Shown: positions 1 to 10,792, numbered from the stretch's first letter. The stretch: 44,510 nucleotides of DNA from Hyphomicrobiaceae bacterium (GCA_025359185.1 JANYHF010000056.1:1-44510); one strand, 5' to 3'. Notes: generated by a model from the letters alone, not told the origin. Numbers and translations are program-made.

Positions 1-13
1 CGAATGTCGCCCA

Positions 14-45
14 GGTGTTGGGTCGCGCGAAGGCTTGACCCAACC
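14..45 (-). terminator. Hairpin at the 3' end of rpoN
   Basis: GTTGGGTC at 17-24 pairs perfectly with GACCCAAC at 37-44 across a 12-nt loop, directly after the rpoN stop codon. No U-run follows on the minus strand, so it may be a factor-dependent or attenuating hairpin, or part of a dispersed palindrome, rather than a classical intrinsic terminator. Confidence 0.35.
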
Positions 46-1571
46 TACGCCATCGCCCCACTCATCGCCATGCGCTTGGTGCGGCGGCGCTGCACGGAGG
101 AGGCGATGTGCATCCCCTCGCGGTATTTGGCGACGGTGCGCCGCGCAATGTCCATGCCCGAGGCCTTCAGCATATCGACCAGCTTGTCGTCCGACAGGAT
201 GTCCTCGGCCCGCTCGGCGTCGATCATCTGCTTGATGCGATGGCGGACGGATTCCGACGAATGCGCCTCGCCCTCGGCCGATGAGGCGATGGAGGAGGTG
301 AAAAAGTATTTCAGCTCAAAGATGCCGCGATTGGTAGCGAGATATTTGTTTGAGGTGACACGCGACACCGTCGACTCGTGCATCCCGATAGCGTCGGCGA
401 CAGTCTTGAGGTTGAGCGGGCGCAAATGCTGCACGCCATAGGCAAAGAACGCATCCTGTTGGCGCACGATCTCTTCCGACACCTTGAGAATGGTACGAGC
501 GCGCTGGTCGAGGCTTTTCACCAGCCAGTTGGCGGTTTGCAGGCATTCCTGCAGATACACCTTGTCCTTACTGTTCTTGGCCGAACTTGCCACCACCGAA
601 AAATAGCTCTGATTGACGAGCACTTTGGGCAGCGTCTCAGAATTTAGCTCCACGCGCCAAGCCCCATCACTGCGTGGGCGAACAATCACGTCTGGCACAA
701 CTGTCTGCACAATGACGGAACCGAATTTGAGGCCGGGTTTCGGGTTGAGCCCACGGATTTCAGCGATCATCTCCGACAATTCGGACTGATCGACTTTGCA
801 CAGTCGGCGCAACGCTGGAAGGTTGTGCTGGGCGAGCAGGTGCAGGTTATCGATCAGTGTGCCGATGACGCTGTCGTAGCGGTTGCTCTCTTTCAGCTGC
901 AACGTCAGGCATTCCGCCAAAGAGCGGGCGCAGCAACCGGCGGGGTCGAGCCGTTGCAGGCTGCGTAGCGTATCTTCAACCAAAGCCAGCGGCGCATCGA
1001 GGCGCTCGGCCACATCGTCTAAATCGCCCCGCAGATATCCCGTCTCATCCACCAAATCGACCAGATTGGTGGCGATCAGCCGCCGCACCGGATCTGCGAA
1101 CGCCAGCGGCAACTGCTCGCGCAGGTGATCGTGCAGCGTCTTTTCCTCAGCCAGCGTTGCATCGAGATTGAACTCGCCGTCATCGATCGACTGTGAGCTG
1201 CTGCGGGTGCTGGCCCAACCGCTGTCCATCGGCATACTGTGGTCTGATACGCCGGCCTCGGGATCGATATTCTCGTAGGCCGTGTCGAGAGCGGCGGCCG
1301 GATCAGCGGCAGCCTCACCGCTCGCGAGCCATTCGTCGGCACCCTGAGCTTCCGGGCCGTCGTCGCCAGCAGCGGCTCGCTCCGGTTCGGCCACGACGGG
1401 TTCGGCATAGTCGTCCGGACGCTCAAGCAGCGGGTTGCGCTCCAGCTCGGTCTCGACAAACGAATTGAGTTCGATGTTCGACAGCTGCAGCAGCTTGATC
1501 GCCTGCTGCAGTTGCGGGGTCATGACGAGTGCCTGACCCTGTCGAAGTTCGAGCTTTGCCGATAACGCCAT
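45..1571 (-). CDS. rpoN: RNA polymerase sigma-54 factor RpoN
   Basis: This is the 508-aa sigma-54 factor, which directs RNA polymerase to -24/-12 promoters and needs an AAA+ activator. The Gln/Leu-rich activator-contact region I is at residues 1-50 (LELRQGQALVMTPQLQQAIKL is its core). An acidic, poorly conserved region II follows, then the core-binding and helix-turn-helix regions (HESTVSRV). The RpoN box ARRTVAKYRE is at about 476-485, close to the C terminus as in the family. The frame is open 16 codons further upstream, but the family start MALSAKLELRQ fits an ATG at 1571. Length matches alphaproteobacterial RpoN. It is transcribed away from the exporter at 1922. No hpf or ptsN-like gene is visible because the window ends just downstream. 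Confidence 0.97.
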   Translation of the reverse strand: MALSAKLELRQGQALVMTPQLQQAIKLLQLSNIELNSFVETELERNPLLERPDDYAEPVVAEPERAAAGDDGPEAQGADEWLASGEAAADPAAALDTAYENIDPEAGVSDHSMPMDSGWASTRSSSQSIDDGEFNLDATLAEEKTLHDHLREQLPLAFADPVRRLIATNLVDLVDETGYLRGDLDDVAERLDAPLALVEDTLRSLQRLDPAGCCARSLAECLTLQLKESNRYDSVIGTLIDNLHLLAQHNLPALRRLCKVDQSELSEMIAEIRGLNPKPGLKFGSVIVQTVVPDVIVRPRSDGAWRVELNSETLPKVLVNQSYFSVVASSAKNSKDKVYLQECLQTANWLVKSLDQRARTILKVSEEIVRQQDAFFAYGVQHLRPLNLKTVADAIGMHESTVSRVTSNKYLATNRGIFELKYFFTSSIASSAEGEAHSSESVRHRIKQMIDAERAEDILSDDKLVDMLKASGMDIARRTVAKYREGMHIASSVQRRRTKRMAMSGAMA

Positions 1572-1921
1572 AACACCACTGTCCCTGAAGCCTGTTGCCC
1601 AAGCAATACGCCTCGCCAATTACGGTTCACTTAACTGCAAGAAGATTCACCGGATTTTAACCCTGTTTCGATCTATGCCCGTCAGATTGGCATAAAAACG
1701 CTGCCGGTCTGCCCGGTCCTGGTATGCCGGACCAAATTGTTCACCGCTTCATTTTTATTATGGCCGGGTCAAGCCGGGCCATGTTCTTGGTCTCAAACGG
1801 CTTTGACAGAACACCGTGTCATGGCTGCCCAGCGTTCCCCGAGCTGGAGTGTCGTGTGGGAATCTGACACCAATCTCGTCCTTCACTGCCATGACGAAAT
1901 TGGTTTGTTCGGGGTACCTTC
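1572..1921. other. 350-nt intergenic region with a palindromic repeat
   Basis: Divergent spacer between rpoN and the exporter. It must hold both promoters, but none stands out. A hairpin of the form ATGGCCGG-N6-CCGGGCCAT lies at 1760-1782, resembling dispersed GC-rich palindromes of Hyphomicrobiales genomes. Short open frames cross it on the plus strand, but their residue composition is not protein-like and I do not call them. Confidence 0.4.
1760..1782. repeat. Short GC-rich palindrome
   Basis: ATGGCCGG and CCGGGCCAT flank a GTCAAG loop, with one unpaired C. It lies in the rpoN/exporter spacer. It could be a dispersed repeat unit or a hairpin in the leader of the exporter mRNA. Copy number cannot be judged here. 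Confidence 0.4.
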
Positions 1922-2815
1922 ATGACCACCACGCCCACCTTGCGCGACTATCTGGCGCTGCTGGCCCTCGGCGCGGTGTGGGGCGGCAATTTCCTGCTGA
2001 TCAAGATTGGTGTGGCGACCATTCCGGCGACCAGCTTTGCGGTCTTGCGGCTGATCGTTGCGGCCGTCGTGATTGCGGGGCTGGCAGTGCGGGCGGGGGA
2101 GTCGTTCGCGTTTCCACAAAAGAGCTGGGGTCCGATCCTGCTGGCGTCGATCTCGGGCAATGCGCTGCCCTTTATCTTGATCGGTTGGGGCCAGCAACGG
2201 GTGGATGCGGGCATTGCTGCGATCTGTATGGGCGTGATGCCGCTGGCGACGATCCTCCTGGCGCACGCCCTCACGTTTGACGAAAAGCTGACGGTGCGCA
2301 AACTCATTGGCGTGCTGTTCGGTTTTGCCGGTCTCATCGTGCTGATTGGCCCCAAGTCGCTGATGGGCTTGGGCTCGCAAGCCGTCGCCGAAATCGCCAT
2401 CTGCCTCGGGGCCGTCTGCTATGGCGTCAACGCCCTCGCCACCAAAGCCCTGCGCGGACTTCCACTGATCGCAGTTGCGGCCGTGACCTTTGCACTGTCG
2501 GCCATCATCGATCTGCCCTTTGCCATCGTCTGGGACCACCCCTGGGACTTGCGCCCCAGCTGGCAGTCGCTGCTGGCGATGTTCGTTTTGGCGGCGCTGC
2601 CAACGGGCCTGGGCACGCTCGGGATGTTCGATCTCATCCGGCGGCTGGGCGTGTCTTTCTTTTCGCAGATCAACTTTATCGTGCCGGTGTTTGGCGTGCT
2701 ATGGGGCGCGCTGTTGCTGGGCGAGACACCGCCGGCCAATGCACTGGCTGCGCTTGGTCTGATCCTGGCGGGGATCGCGGTCACGCGCCGCCGTCCGGCA
2801 ACCGCCGCCGCATAG
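1922..2815 (+). CDS. EamA-family (drug/metabolite transporter) membrane protein
   Basis: A 297-aa polytopic inner-membrane protein of the drug/metabolite transporter superfamily. About ten hydrophobic segments fall in two EamA halves, roughly residues 8-145 and 155-290. The first half has the typical WGGNFLLIKIG entry into helix 1 and the second ends with PPANALAALGLILAGI, the usual last-helix signature. Members export amino acids, nucleosides or other metabolites, and the substrate cannot be read from sequence. The ATG at 1922 precedes helix 1 by about 10 residues, as usual. It stands alone: divergent from rpoN and about 190 nt upstream of the atp operon, so it is probably its own transcription unit. 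Confidence 0.88.
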   Translation: MTTTPTLRDYLALLALGAVWGGNFLLIKIGVATIPATSFAVLRLIVAAVVIAGLAVRAGESFAFPQKSWGPILLASISGNALPFILIGWGQQRVDAGIAAICMGVMPLATILLAHALTFDEKLTVRKLIGVLFGFAGLIVLIGPKSLMGLGSQAVAEIAICLGAVCYGVNALATKALRGLPLIAVAAVTFALSAIIDLPFAIVWDHPWDLRPSWQSLLAMFVLAALPTGLGTLGMFDLIRRLGVSFFSQINFIVPVFGVLWGALLLGETPPANALAALGLILAGIAVTRRRPATAAA

Positions 2816-3007
2816 TCTGGCCCGCATGCGGCAAACCGTACGTCGCAGGGCGTGTTGCGCTACCTGCAGGGCGTATGCTAGGGGATCGCGTCTAGATCCG
2901 GGTCACTGGCGGTCCCCGGCCGCCAAGAAACCAACAATTCTTCAATATTTCAGCAATCTGGTTGCCCTCACGGCTAGGGGCACCAACCGGCGGGCGGGAG
3001 CTTACCT

Positions 3008-3567
3008 GTGGCAGGCGACGAATCGATTGTGTCAGGCGTGCCCGGCCGCTATGCGACGGCGCTATTTGATCTGGCCAAGGATCAGGGCGCAGTTGACGTG
3101 GTCGCCAAGGATCTTACCGTCATCGATGGCTTGCTGCATGAAAGCGCCGATCTGATGCGGCTGGTGCGCAGCCCAGTGTTTTCGGCTGATGATCAGGCTA
3201 AGGCGCTCACGGCGGTGCTCGGCAAAGCTGGCGTCTCAGAGCTGACACTCAATTTTATCAAAGTGATCGCCCGCAATCGCCGCCTGTTCGGCCTTGGCGA
3301 CATGATCCGTGATTTCCGCCTAATCTTTGCCCGCATGAAGGGCGAAGTGACGGCCGATGTGACCTCCGCGCAGCCGTTGACCGATGCGCAGCGCACGCAG
3401 TTGCTCGAGCAGCTGAAAACGTCGCTGGGCAAGAACGTGCAGCTCAACACTACCGTTGATCCCTCCATTCTCGGCGGCCTGATCGTCAAGGCGGGCAGCC
3501 GGATGATCGATTCGTCAATCAAAACCAAACTCAACACTCTCAAGTTTGCCATGAAAGAGGTGCGCTG

Positions 3568-3568
<1 letters not shown>
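3008..3568 (+). CDS. atpH: ATP synthase F1 subunit delta (AtpH)
   Basis: The 186-aa delta subunit forms the peripheral-stalk link between the top of F1 and subunit b. The N-terminal six-helix domain begins [15 protein letters not shown] at about residue 8. The conserved C-terminal stretch [22 protein letters not shown] is at about 155-176. The start is GTG at 3008, which fits the short leader MAGDESIVS seen in this group; no earlier in-frame start gives family sequence. It opens the F1 operon, as in alphaproteobacteria where F0 genes lie at another locus. Its TGA overlaps the atpA ATG by one base (TGATG), implying translational coupling. Confidence 0.97.
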
Positions 3569-5100
<1,532 letters not shown>

Positions 5101-5164
5101 TTTTGACTCCTGAACAAACGTCACGCCAATCATGAAGGCCGTGAGCTGAAGGAAATTGTGACGG

Positions 5165-6052
5165 ATGGCCTCGCTAAAAGAACTGCGCAACCGCATCGCC
5201 TCCGTGAAGGCGACGCAAAAGATCACCAAAGCCATGCAGATGGTGGCGGCGGCGAAACTGCGCCGGGCGCAGGAAGCGGCAATGGCGGCGCGGCCCTATG
5301 CTCAGCGTATGGACCGGGTGCTGGCCAATCTTGGCGGACGGGCGGCGGGTCAGCAGGGCGCGTCGCCGTTGCTGGCGGGCACCGGCAAGCAGGACATGCA
5401 TCTGCTGGTCGTCTGCGCGGCGGATCGCGGTCTGTGCGGCGGCTTCAACACATCGATCGTGCGGTTGGCCAGGGAACATATCCGTAAGCTGATGGCCGAG
5501 GGCAAGACGGTCAAGATCCTCTGCGTCGGCCGCAAGGGCATGGATCAGCTGCGTCGCGACTACAGCAAGAACATCGTTGAGACGATTGAACTGAAGGAAG
5601 TCAAGCGCGTCGCGTTCGCCAACGCCAAGGCGATTGGCGACAACGTACTCGCCCGCTTTGCCGCCGGCGAGTTCGACGTCTGCACCCTGTTCTATTCCGA
5701 ATTCAAGTCTGTCATTTCGCAGAAGCCGACGGCGTTGCCGCTGATACCAGCCAAAGTTCCCACACTGGCCGTCGCCGGTGATGCGCCCAAGAGTCAAGCC
5801 GTCCCCGAATACGAGCCGTCCGAAGAGCAGATCCTCGACCGTTTGCTGCCGTTGAACATCTCAACACAGATTTTCCGTGCCCTGCTGGAGAACGCAGCCT
5901 CCGAGCAAGGCTCGCGCATGAGCGCCATGGACAACGCGACGCGCAACGCCGGCGACATGATCAACAAGCTGTCGATCACGTATAACCGCAGCCGTCAGGC
6001 GCAGATCACGAAGGAGCTGATCGAGATCATCTCGGGCGCGGAGGCGGTGTGA
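5165..6052 (+). CDS. atpG: ATP synthase F1 subunit gamma
   Basis: The 295-aa gamma subunit is the rotating central shaft of F1. The N-terminal helix [33 protein letters not shown] and the C-terminal helix with [17 protein letters not shown] form the coiled coil inside alpha3beta3. The Rossmann-like middle carries [10 protein letters not shown] at about 87-96. The sequence is complete and normal. In most alphaproteobacteria atpD follows immediately. Here atpD begins 774 nt later, after a toxin-antitoxin-like insertion, so the usual tight spacing is lost. Confidence 0.98.
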   Translation: MASLKELRNRIASVKATQKITKAMQMVAAAKLRRAQEAAMAARPYAQRMDRVLANLGGRAAGQQGASPLLAGTGKQDMHLLVVCAADRGLCGGFNTSIVRLAREHIRKLMAEGKTVKILCVGRKGMDQLRRDYSKNIVETIELKEVKRVAFANAKAIGDNVLARFAAGEFDVCTLFYSEFKSVISQKPTALPLIPAKVPTLAVAGDAPKSQAVPEYEPSEEQILDRLLPLNISTQIFRALLENAASEQGSRMSAMDNATRNAGDMINKLSITYNRSRQAQITKELIEIISGAEAV

Positions 6053-6111
6053 CACGTCCGAAGGTGGCGTGGTAGGGTGGCAGGGTCGATTATCGGACGA
6101 TGGAGCGGACA

Positions 6112-6336
6112 ATGCAGAACGGCGGCATGCGGGAAGCAGAGACGGGCTATGTGTTCGGCGATTCGAAGCAACTGGTTGGCTCGGTGCGCCGGTTGAGCGA
6201 GTTTGGACCAGCTTATGAGGTGCTGAAACTGGTCAGCGACTCGGAAGCATTGATCCATGTATTCAGCACAGGCGAACAAGTGGCGCTGAAGATCGAAGAC
6301 ATCATGTCGGACCCGATTTCTGAAACGATTCCGTAG
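6112..6336 (+). CDS. Small protein upstream of vapD, VapX-type antitoxin candidate
   Basis: A 74-aa protein reading MQNGGMREAETGYVFG at its start. GGAG at 6101-6104 sits correctly for the ATG at 6112; an in-frame ATG at 6100 would add four residues. No signal peptide or membrane segment is present. The composition (alternating beta-like hydrophobics, VLKLVSDSEALIHVF) suggests a small beta-barrel. It lies 8 nt before the vapD start, the arrangement of the Haemophilus VapX-VapD pair in which the upstream small protein is the antitoxin. The assignment rests mainly on size, position and partner. It is inserted within the atp operon and would be co-transcribed with atpG and atpD. Confidence 0.6.
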   Translation: MQNGGMREAETGYVFGDSKQLVGSVRRLSEFGPAYEVLKLVSDSEALIHVFSTGEQVALKIEDIMSDPISETIP

Positions 6337-6344
6337 TAGGATTC

Positions 6345-6630
6345 ATGTTTGCGATAGCTTTCGATCTGACCGTGGCGGAAGCCGACTCGCACCATCCCAA
6401 GGGTTACCAGGGAGCGTATGCTGATATTCGTAGGGCAGTGAGCAAACACGGTTTCGAGTGGGTCCAGGGCAGCGTCTATATGAGCGAGAGCGACATATCT
6501 GGCGGATATCGCATCTGTCACAGAGGCGCTGAAGGCGATGCCGTGGTTCCCGCATAGCATTCGGGATATCCGAATATTCAGGGTCGAGAACTGGTCGGAC
6601 TTTACACCGTTCATGAAGACGAAAATGTGA
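6345..6630 (+). pseudogene. vapD: vapD toxin-like gene with a frameshift
   Basis: VapD is a small Cas2-fold endoribonuclease. The first frame begins MFAIAFDLTVAEADSHHPKG and runs through FEWVQGSVYMSESD to about 6494, then goes out of frame to a stop at 6557. Reading on one base later from about 6496 gives YLADIASVTEALKAMPWFP, SIRDIRIFRVENWSDFTPF and MKTKM, ending at TGA 6628-6630. This is the VapD C terminus. One extra base near 6493-6496 therefore splits a roughly 94-aa gene. The change could be true inactivation, programmed slippage (no slippery run is obvious) or a sequencing error. It follows the VapX-like gene by 8 nt and has its own AGGA ribosome site. Confidence 0.85.
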
Positions 6631-6663
6631 GCGGTGAGGTTTACGATCAATTGCGGCGTGTTT

Positions 6664-6689
6664 ACCTGCCCTTCAGTTCGTGGGCAGGT
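6664..6689 (+). terminator. Hairpin between the vapXD relic and atpD
   Basis: ACCTGCCC at 6664-6671 pairs perfectly with GGGCAGGT at 6682-6689 across a 10-nt loop. No U-tract follows, so full termination is doubtful. It could mark the end of the inserted module or stabilise a processed 3' end. The rest of 6631-6826 holds no recognisable gene. Confidence 0.35.
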
Positions 6690-6766
6690 CTGATTCCGGC
6701 ACTGATTAATTGAAAATTTAGTGACATTGAACTGGACGAGACAGCAAGACGGCAAGCCATTGATGA

Positions 6767-8266
<1,500 letters not shown>

Positions 8267-8295
8267 GACAAGATTGCATCCGGGAAGGAGACAGC

Positions 8296-8598
8296 ATGGC
8301 AAACGAAGACAAGGGCGGCGCGCCACAAGTGTCGAAGTTCGGCAAGTGCTGCACGGACTTGAAGGAGGTCCTCGAAGCCGAGGACTTCGATCCGCTGGTC
8401 TATGAGGCCGAGGACGGCGTGCTCTATCTGTCGGTCGGCATCCTCGATATCGACGACGGCAGCGAAGCCAGCGAAAGCGCCGACGACGATGACGAGGAAG
8501 GCTCCGGCTTTCTCGATCATCCGGTTTATTTCTGCCCGTTCTGCGGCACCAAGCTGCAAACGCCAGAAGAGGTCGAGGCGAAAGCGCACGACGCATAA
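8296..8598 (+). CDS. Acidic Cys-pair (zinc-ribbon-like) protein between atpD and atpC
   Basis: A 100-aa soluble protein of unknown function. Cysteines occur as C18/C19 and C80-x2-C83 (YFCPFCGTKL), compatible with one four-Cys metal site. The middle (about 53-70) is a very acidic low-complexity linker (SESADDDDEEGSG). GGGAAGGAG just before the ATG is a strong ribosome site. It sits 29 nt after atpD and about 190 nt before atpC, on the same strand, so it is surely co-transcribed with F1 genes. A role as a metal-binding accessory or regulator of the synthase is only a guess. I do not recognise a named family. Confidence 0.8.
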   Translation: MANEDKGGAPQVSKFGKCCTDLKEVLEAEDFDPLVYEAEDGVLYLSVGILDIDDGSEASESADDDDEEGSGFLDHPVYFCPFCGTKLQTPEEVEAKAHDA

Positions 8599-8618
8599 AT
8601 GCGGTGTTTTTGCGGGTT

Positions 8619-8754
8619 TTTCCCGCCCCACCCCTACCTTGTTCCTCCCCCCTTAAGGGGGAGGAGACGATGGGGCCGCGAGTTGGAAATTTTGATCCCC
8701 TAGCGTCCCTTCCCCCTTGAGGGGGAAAGGAGAGGATGGGGGTGGGGCGGGAAA
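8619..8754. repeat. Large GC-rich inverted repeat between the Cys-pair gene and atpC
   Basis: TTTCCCGCCCCACCCC at 8619-8634 is an exact inverted copy of GGGGTGGGGCGGGAAA at 8739-8754. Inside lie two smaller hairpins built on CCCCCTTAAGGGGG (about 8647-8661) and CCCCCTTGAGGGGG (about 8712-8725). The structure is a cruciform-type dispersed intergenic element. It shares its CCCCACCCC-type arms with the element at 38413-38550. Placed inside the operon, it may affect mRNA stability between atpD and atpC. Confidence 0.75.
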
Positions 8755-8785
8755 GCCTCGCAACAAGACAAAAAGGCCCGTAGCT

Positions 8786-9169
8786 ATGAGCACGTTCAAG
8801 TTCGAACTCGTATCGCCCGAAAAACTGCTGGTCTCGGGCGAGGCCGAGCAGGTCGTGGTGCCGGGCTCCGAGGGCGACTTCACCGTCCTGCCGGGCCACG
8901 CGCCCGTCTTGTCCACGTTGCGCCCCGGCATCATCGACGTGCGGCTGTCAGGAGGCAAAACCCAACGGCTCTATGTGCAGGGCGGGTTTGCGGAAGTCGA
9001 TCCGGCCAGCCTGACCATCCTCGCCCAAAGCGCCACCGAAATCGCCGAAGCGGGTCCGGGGTGGCTGGCCGAAGAGCGCAAGCGAGCCGAAGCGGCTGTG
9101 GGTGCGGCCAACGACGACGAATCCCAATTCCTGGCCCACGCCTCAGTTGCGGCGCTGGCGGGGTTGTAG
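8786..9169 (+). CDS. atpC: ATP synthase F1 subunit epsilon
   Basis: A 127-aa epsilon subunit, part of the central stalk and inhibitor of ATP hydrolysis. The N-terminal beta-sandwich carries FKFELVSPEKLLVSGEAEQVVVPG and the conserved GDFTVLPGHAPVLSTLRPG. The C-terminal helical part (EERKRAEAAVGAANDDESQFLAHASVAAL) is short. The frame is open upstream to 8717, but that segment is read from the palindromic repeat and is not family-like; the ATG at 8786 gives the canonical MSTFKFEL start. It is the last gene of the F1 operon. Confidence 0.96.
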   Translation: MSTFKFELVSPEKLLVSGEAEQVVVPGSEGDFTVLPGHAPVLSTLRPGIIDVRLSGGKTQRLYVQGGFAEVDPASLTILAQSATEIAEAGPGWLAEERKRAEAAVGAANDDESQFLAHASVAALAGL

Positions 9170-9187
9170 CGGAATGAGGGTCTTAGC

Positions 9188-9204
9188 GACGAGGCTTCGT
9201 CTTT
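9188..9204 (+). terminator. Weak stem-loop after atpC
   Basis: GACGA at 9188-9192 pairs with TCGTC at 9197-9201 across a GGCT loop and is followed by TTT. The stem is short, but this is the only terminator-like structure between atpC and the convergent gene ending at 9246. Confidence 0.3.
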
Positions 9205-9245
9205 GTGGCAGCTGGTGAACCTGATGCTGACGCTGTTTTGATGGC

Positions 9246-9977
9246 TCAGTAAATGGTTTTCCAGCGCTTGAACGCCCGGACATCCGCGAGCGACAGCTTG
9301 AACCATTCGCCTCTCAGTCGCTTGGCTTCGAACCGCCGGTGCCAGTAGTTTTCAACCCCGAACGGGTCGTCGGTCTTGATGGTGTAAACTTTTGCCATTG
9401 CATAGGGCATCTGGGTGGCGACCTCGCCGTAGCGCCGATCGGGATCAGCCGAGGCACCGATTTTGTAGTCGGAGCGGAACTTGAGCAGGTAGACGTAGCC
9501 GACCGACTGAGAGGTGCCGACCGGTTCGTCCAGCACGTTGTCAATTGGTGCGAGTTTGATGGCGCGATTGCAAATCTCCAACACATGATTGAATTGGGGA
9601 CCGGCGGAGCAGAAAACCAGTAGTTTGGCAGGAAGTCCCGCCATCGGGCCGAGTTTGCGCCATACCTTGTCACTTGGAAATTCTTTTTCTGAAAAAGCCC
9701 GCATTCTGATTTCACTAACTGTTGGAAAGCGGCCCAGTTCCATGACGAAGACAGCTAATTTCTCCAGCAAAAGCGCTTCTTCGATTGGTAGCTGCTTCTG
9801 GTTTGGCTCCAGCCCAGCCTCGATAAGTGCGTCACTCCACTTGCTCCAACGTCGGCCGCGCCAGTCGTGTACCTTGATGCCTGTTTCAGACGCGAAGCGC
9901 CTATGTCCAATAGCAATCCCGCCGTTCTCGGACGCAGTTCTCTGGATCTCTTTGAGTATGTGGGCTTTGTCAGTCAT
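9246..9977 (-). CDS. GIY-YIG nuclease-domain protein with homing-endonuclease-associated repeats
   Basis: A 243-aa protein. The C-terminal domain (about 158-235) reads VGYVYLLK, then YKIGASADPDRRYGEV, then GVENYWHRRFEAKRLRGEWF. This is the GIY-YIG variant called T5orf172/Mug113, with the Y-V-Y strand, R181/R182 and E209 in place. The N-terminal half (about 5-58) matches the homing-endonuclease-associated repeat pattern GG-x-RRFxxETGI-xxxDWxGRxWxxWxDALxEAGLEPN. A degenerate second copy follows at about 66-112. The upstream-extended frame to 10067 overlaps the antitoxin gene and is not family-like, so I start at ATG 9977. Proteins of this type are often tied to mobile DNA. It neighbours a decayed toxin-antitoxin pair. 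Confidence 0.8.
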   Translation of the reverse strand: MTDKAHILKEIQRTASENGGIAIGHRRFASETGIKVHDWRGRRWSKWSDALIEAGLEPNQKQLPIEEALLLEKLAVFVMELGRFPTVSEIRMRAFSEKEFPSDKVWRKLGPMAGLPAKLLVFCSAGPQFNHVLEICNRAIKLAPIDNVLDEPVGTSQSVGYVYLLKFRSDYKIGASADPDRRYGEVATQMPYAMAKVYTIKTDDPFGVENYWHRRFEAKRLRGEWFKLSLADVRAFKRWKTIY

Positions 9978-10050
9978 GTTTTGCGTCTGGTCCTTGCGGC
10001 GACCGAAATGTGTAGATGACGGCAGTGCTTCTAAGACGGCGCTTTGGCCA

Positions 10051-10389
10051 TCAAAGGACCGCGGCAATACCCTTTTGATTGACGATCGCGAGCAACCGCG
10101 CTGCCGCTCCGCGCGGGCGCTTTTCCTCGCGCTCCCACTGGCTCAAAGTGCTGATGGCGACGTTGAGAAAACGAGCGAAGACCGCTTGGCTCATGTTCGC
10201 ACGTGCGCGCATGGCGACGATCTCGGCGCCGCTTGGAGCCGCGACGCGAGGCAGCTTGGCCATATCCACGTCACGTGCCGTGACCTTGGCGAGTGTCGCG
10301 GCACTGACAATGCCCGCGCGATGCAAGCCCTCAGCTGCCGACTTGATCTCGGCACGCATCCGTTGCGCTCCCGTTTGCTTCTTACTCAT
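10051..10389 (-). CDS. HigA-like helix-turn-helix antitoxin
   Basis: A 112-aa XRE-type DNA-binding protein. The helix-turn-helix is at about 53-106 (IVAMRARANMSQAVFARFLNVAISTLSQWEREEKRP), after an N-terminal toxin-binding extension. This is the NadS/HigA type that follows its toxin gene. The ATG at 10389 overlaps the toxin stop (ATGAGTAA), the translational coupling typical of higBA-type operons. The protein frame is intact although the toxin is broken. It probably represses the module through the palindromes at 10762-10792. Confidence 0.88.
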   Translation of the reverse strand: MSKKQTGAQRMRAEIKSAAEGLHRAGIVSAATLAKVTARDVDMAKLPRVAAPSGAEIVAMRARANMSQAVFARFLNVAISTLSQWEREEKRPRGAAARLLAIVNQKGIAAVL

Positions 10390-10716
10390 CGAGAATCTCC
10401 ATCAATTCGTTGTCGGCTATGCCTTGCTCGATCGCCGTTTCAGTGGCGGCCAGCAAATCGGCGCCAATCAAACACCAATGCGCGAGGTCGTCCGGTGCAA
10501 TATTGTCTTTTGCATTCTTGGCGAAGCCGAAAAGGAACACCGCGCGTTTTCCTGCCTGGTAGGCGATGATGGTGCGGTAGCCACCCCGCTTCCCTTGCCC
10601 TGGTCGGGCGACCCGCCGGTTGCCCCGTTTCCCTGGGACCATAGTCTGGAGTACTATGAGGAGAAGTGCCGCCTGAGAATTTTGGCCTAGCGGGCCAAGC
10701 ACGGGGTTTGAATCAT
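10382..10716 (-). pseudogene. HigB/RelE-type toxin gene, broken near its N terminus
   Basis: The C-terminal two thirds are a good HigB-like toxin core: RVARPGQGKRGGYRTIIAYQ, KRAVFLFGFAKNAKDNI and IADNELMEILDE, ending at 10382. The expected N terminus is found in another frame: an ATG at 10716 gives MIQTPCLAR followed at once by TAG (10687-10689), where family members have a Trp codon. ATG 10716 and the core differ in frame by two bases (335 nt in total, where an intact gene would be a multiple of three). So a nonsense change and at least one indel separate start and core. A truncated start at ATG 10642 could still make 86 residues, lacking the first helices. Function as a toxin is unlikely. 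Confidence 0.8.
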
Positions 10717-10761
10717 CCCGCACCGCACCATAATTCACCGCTTGACTTGTGCGCTGCACAA

Positions 10762-10792
10762 TGAGATACGATCTCACCGTTCGGATGAACGG
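10762..10792 (-). promoter_or_regulatory. Paired palindromes upstream of the higBA-like module
   Basis: TGAGATACGATCTCA (10762-10776) is a 6-3-6 perfect palindrome. It is followed directly by CCGTTCGGATGAACGG (10777-10792), a 6-4-6 perfect palindrome. They lie 46-76 nt upstream of the ancestral toxin start. Such sites are the usual operators for a HigA-type repressor. The rest of 10717-11001 holds no gene; it separates this module from the divergent helicase gene. Confidence 0.6.

Noticed and set aside
1693-1712. Possible sigma-54 promoter TTGGCATAAAAACGCTGC upstream of rpoN and the exporter
   Set aside because: The GG and GC dinucleotides are 9 nt apart, not the required 10, and the TTGC part is poor.
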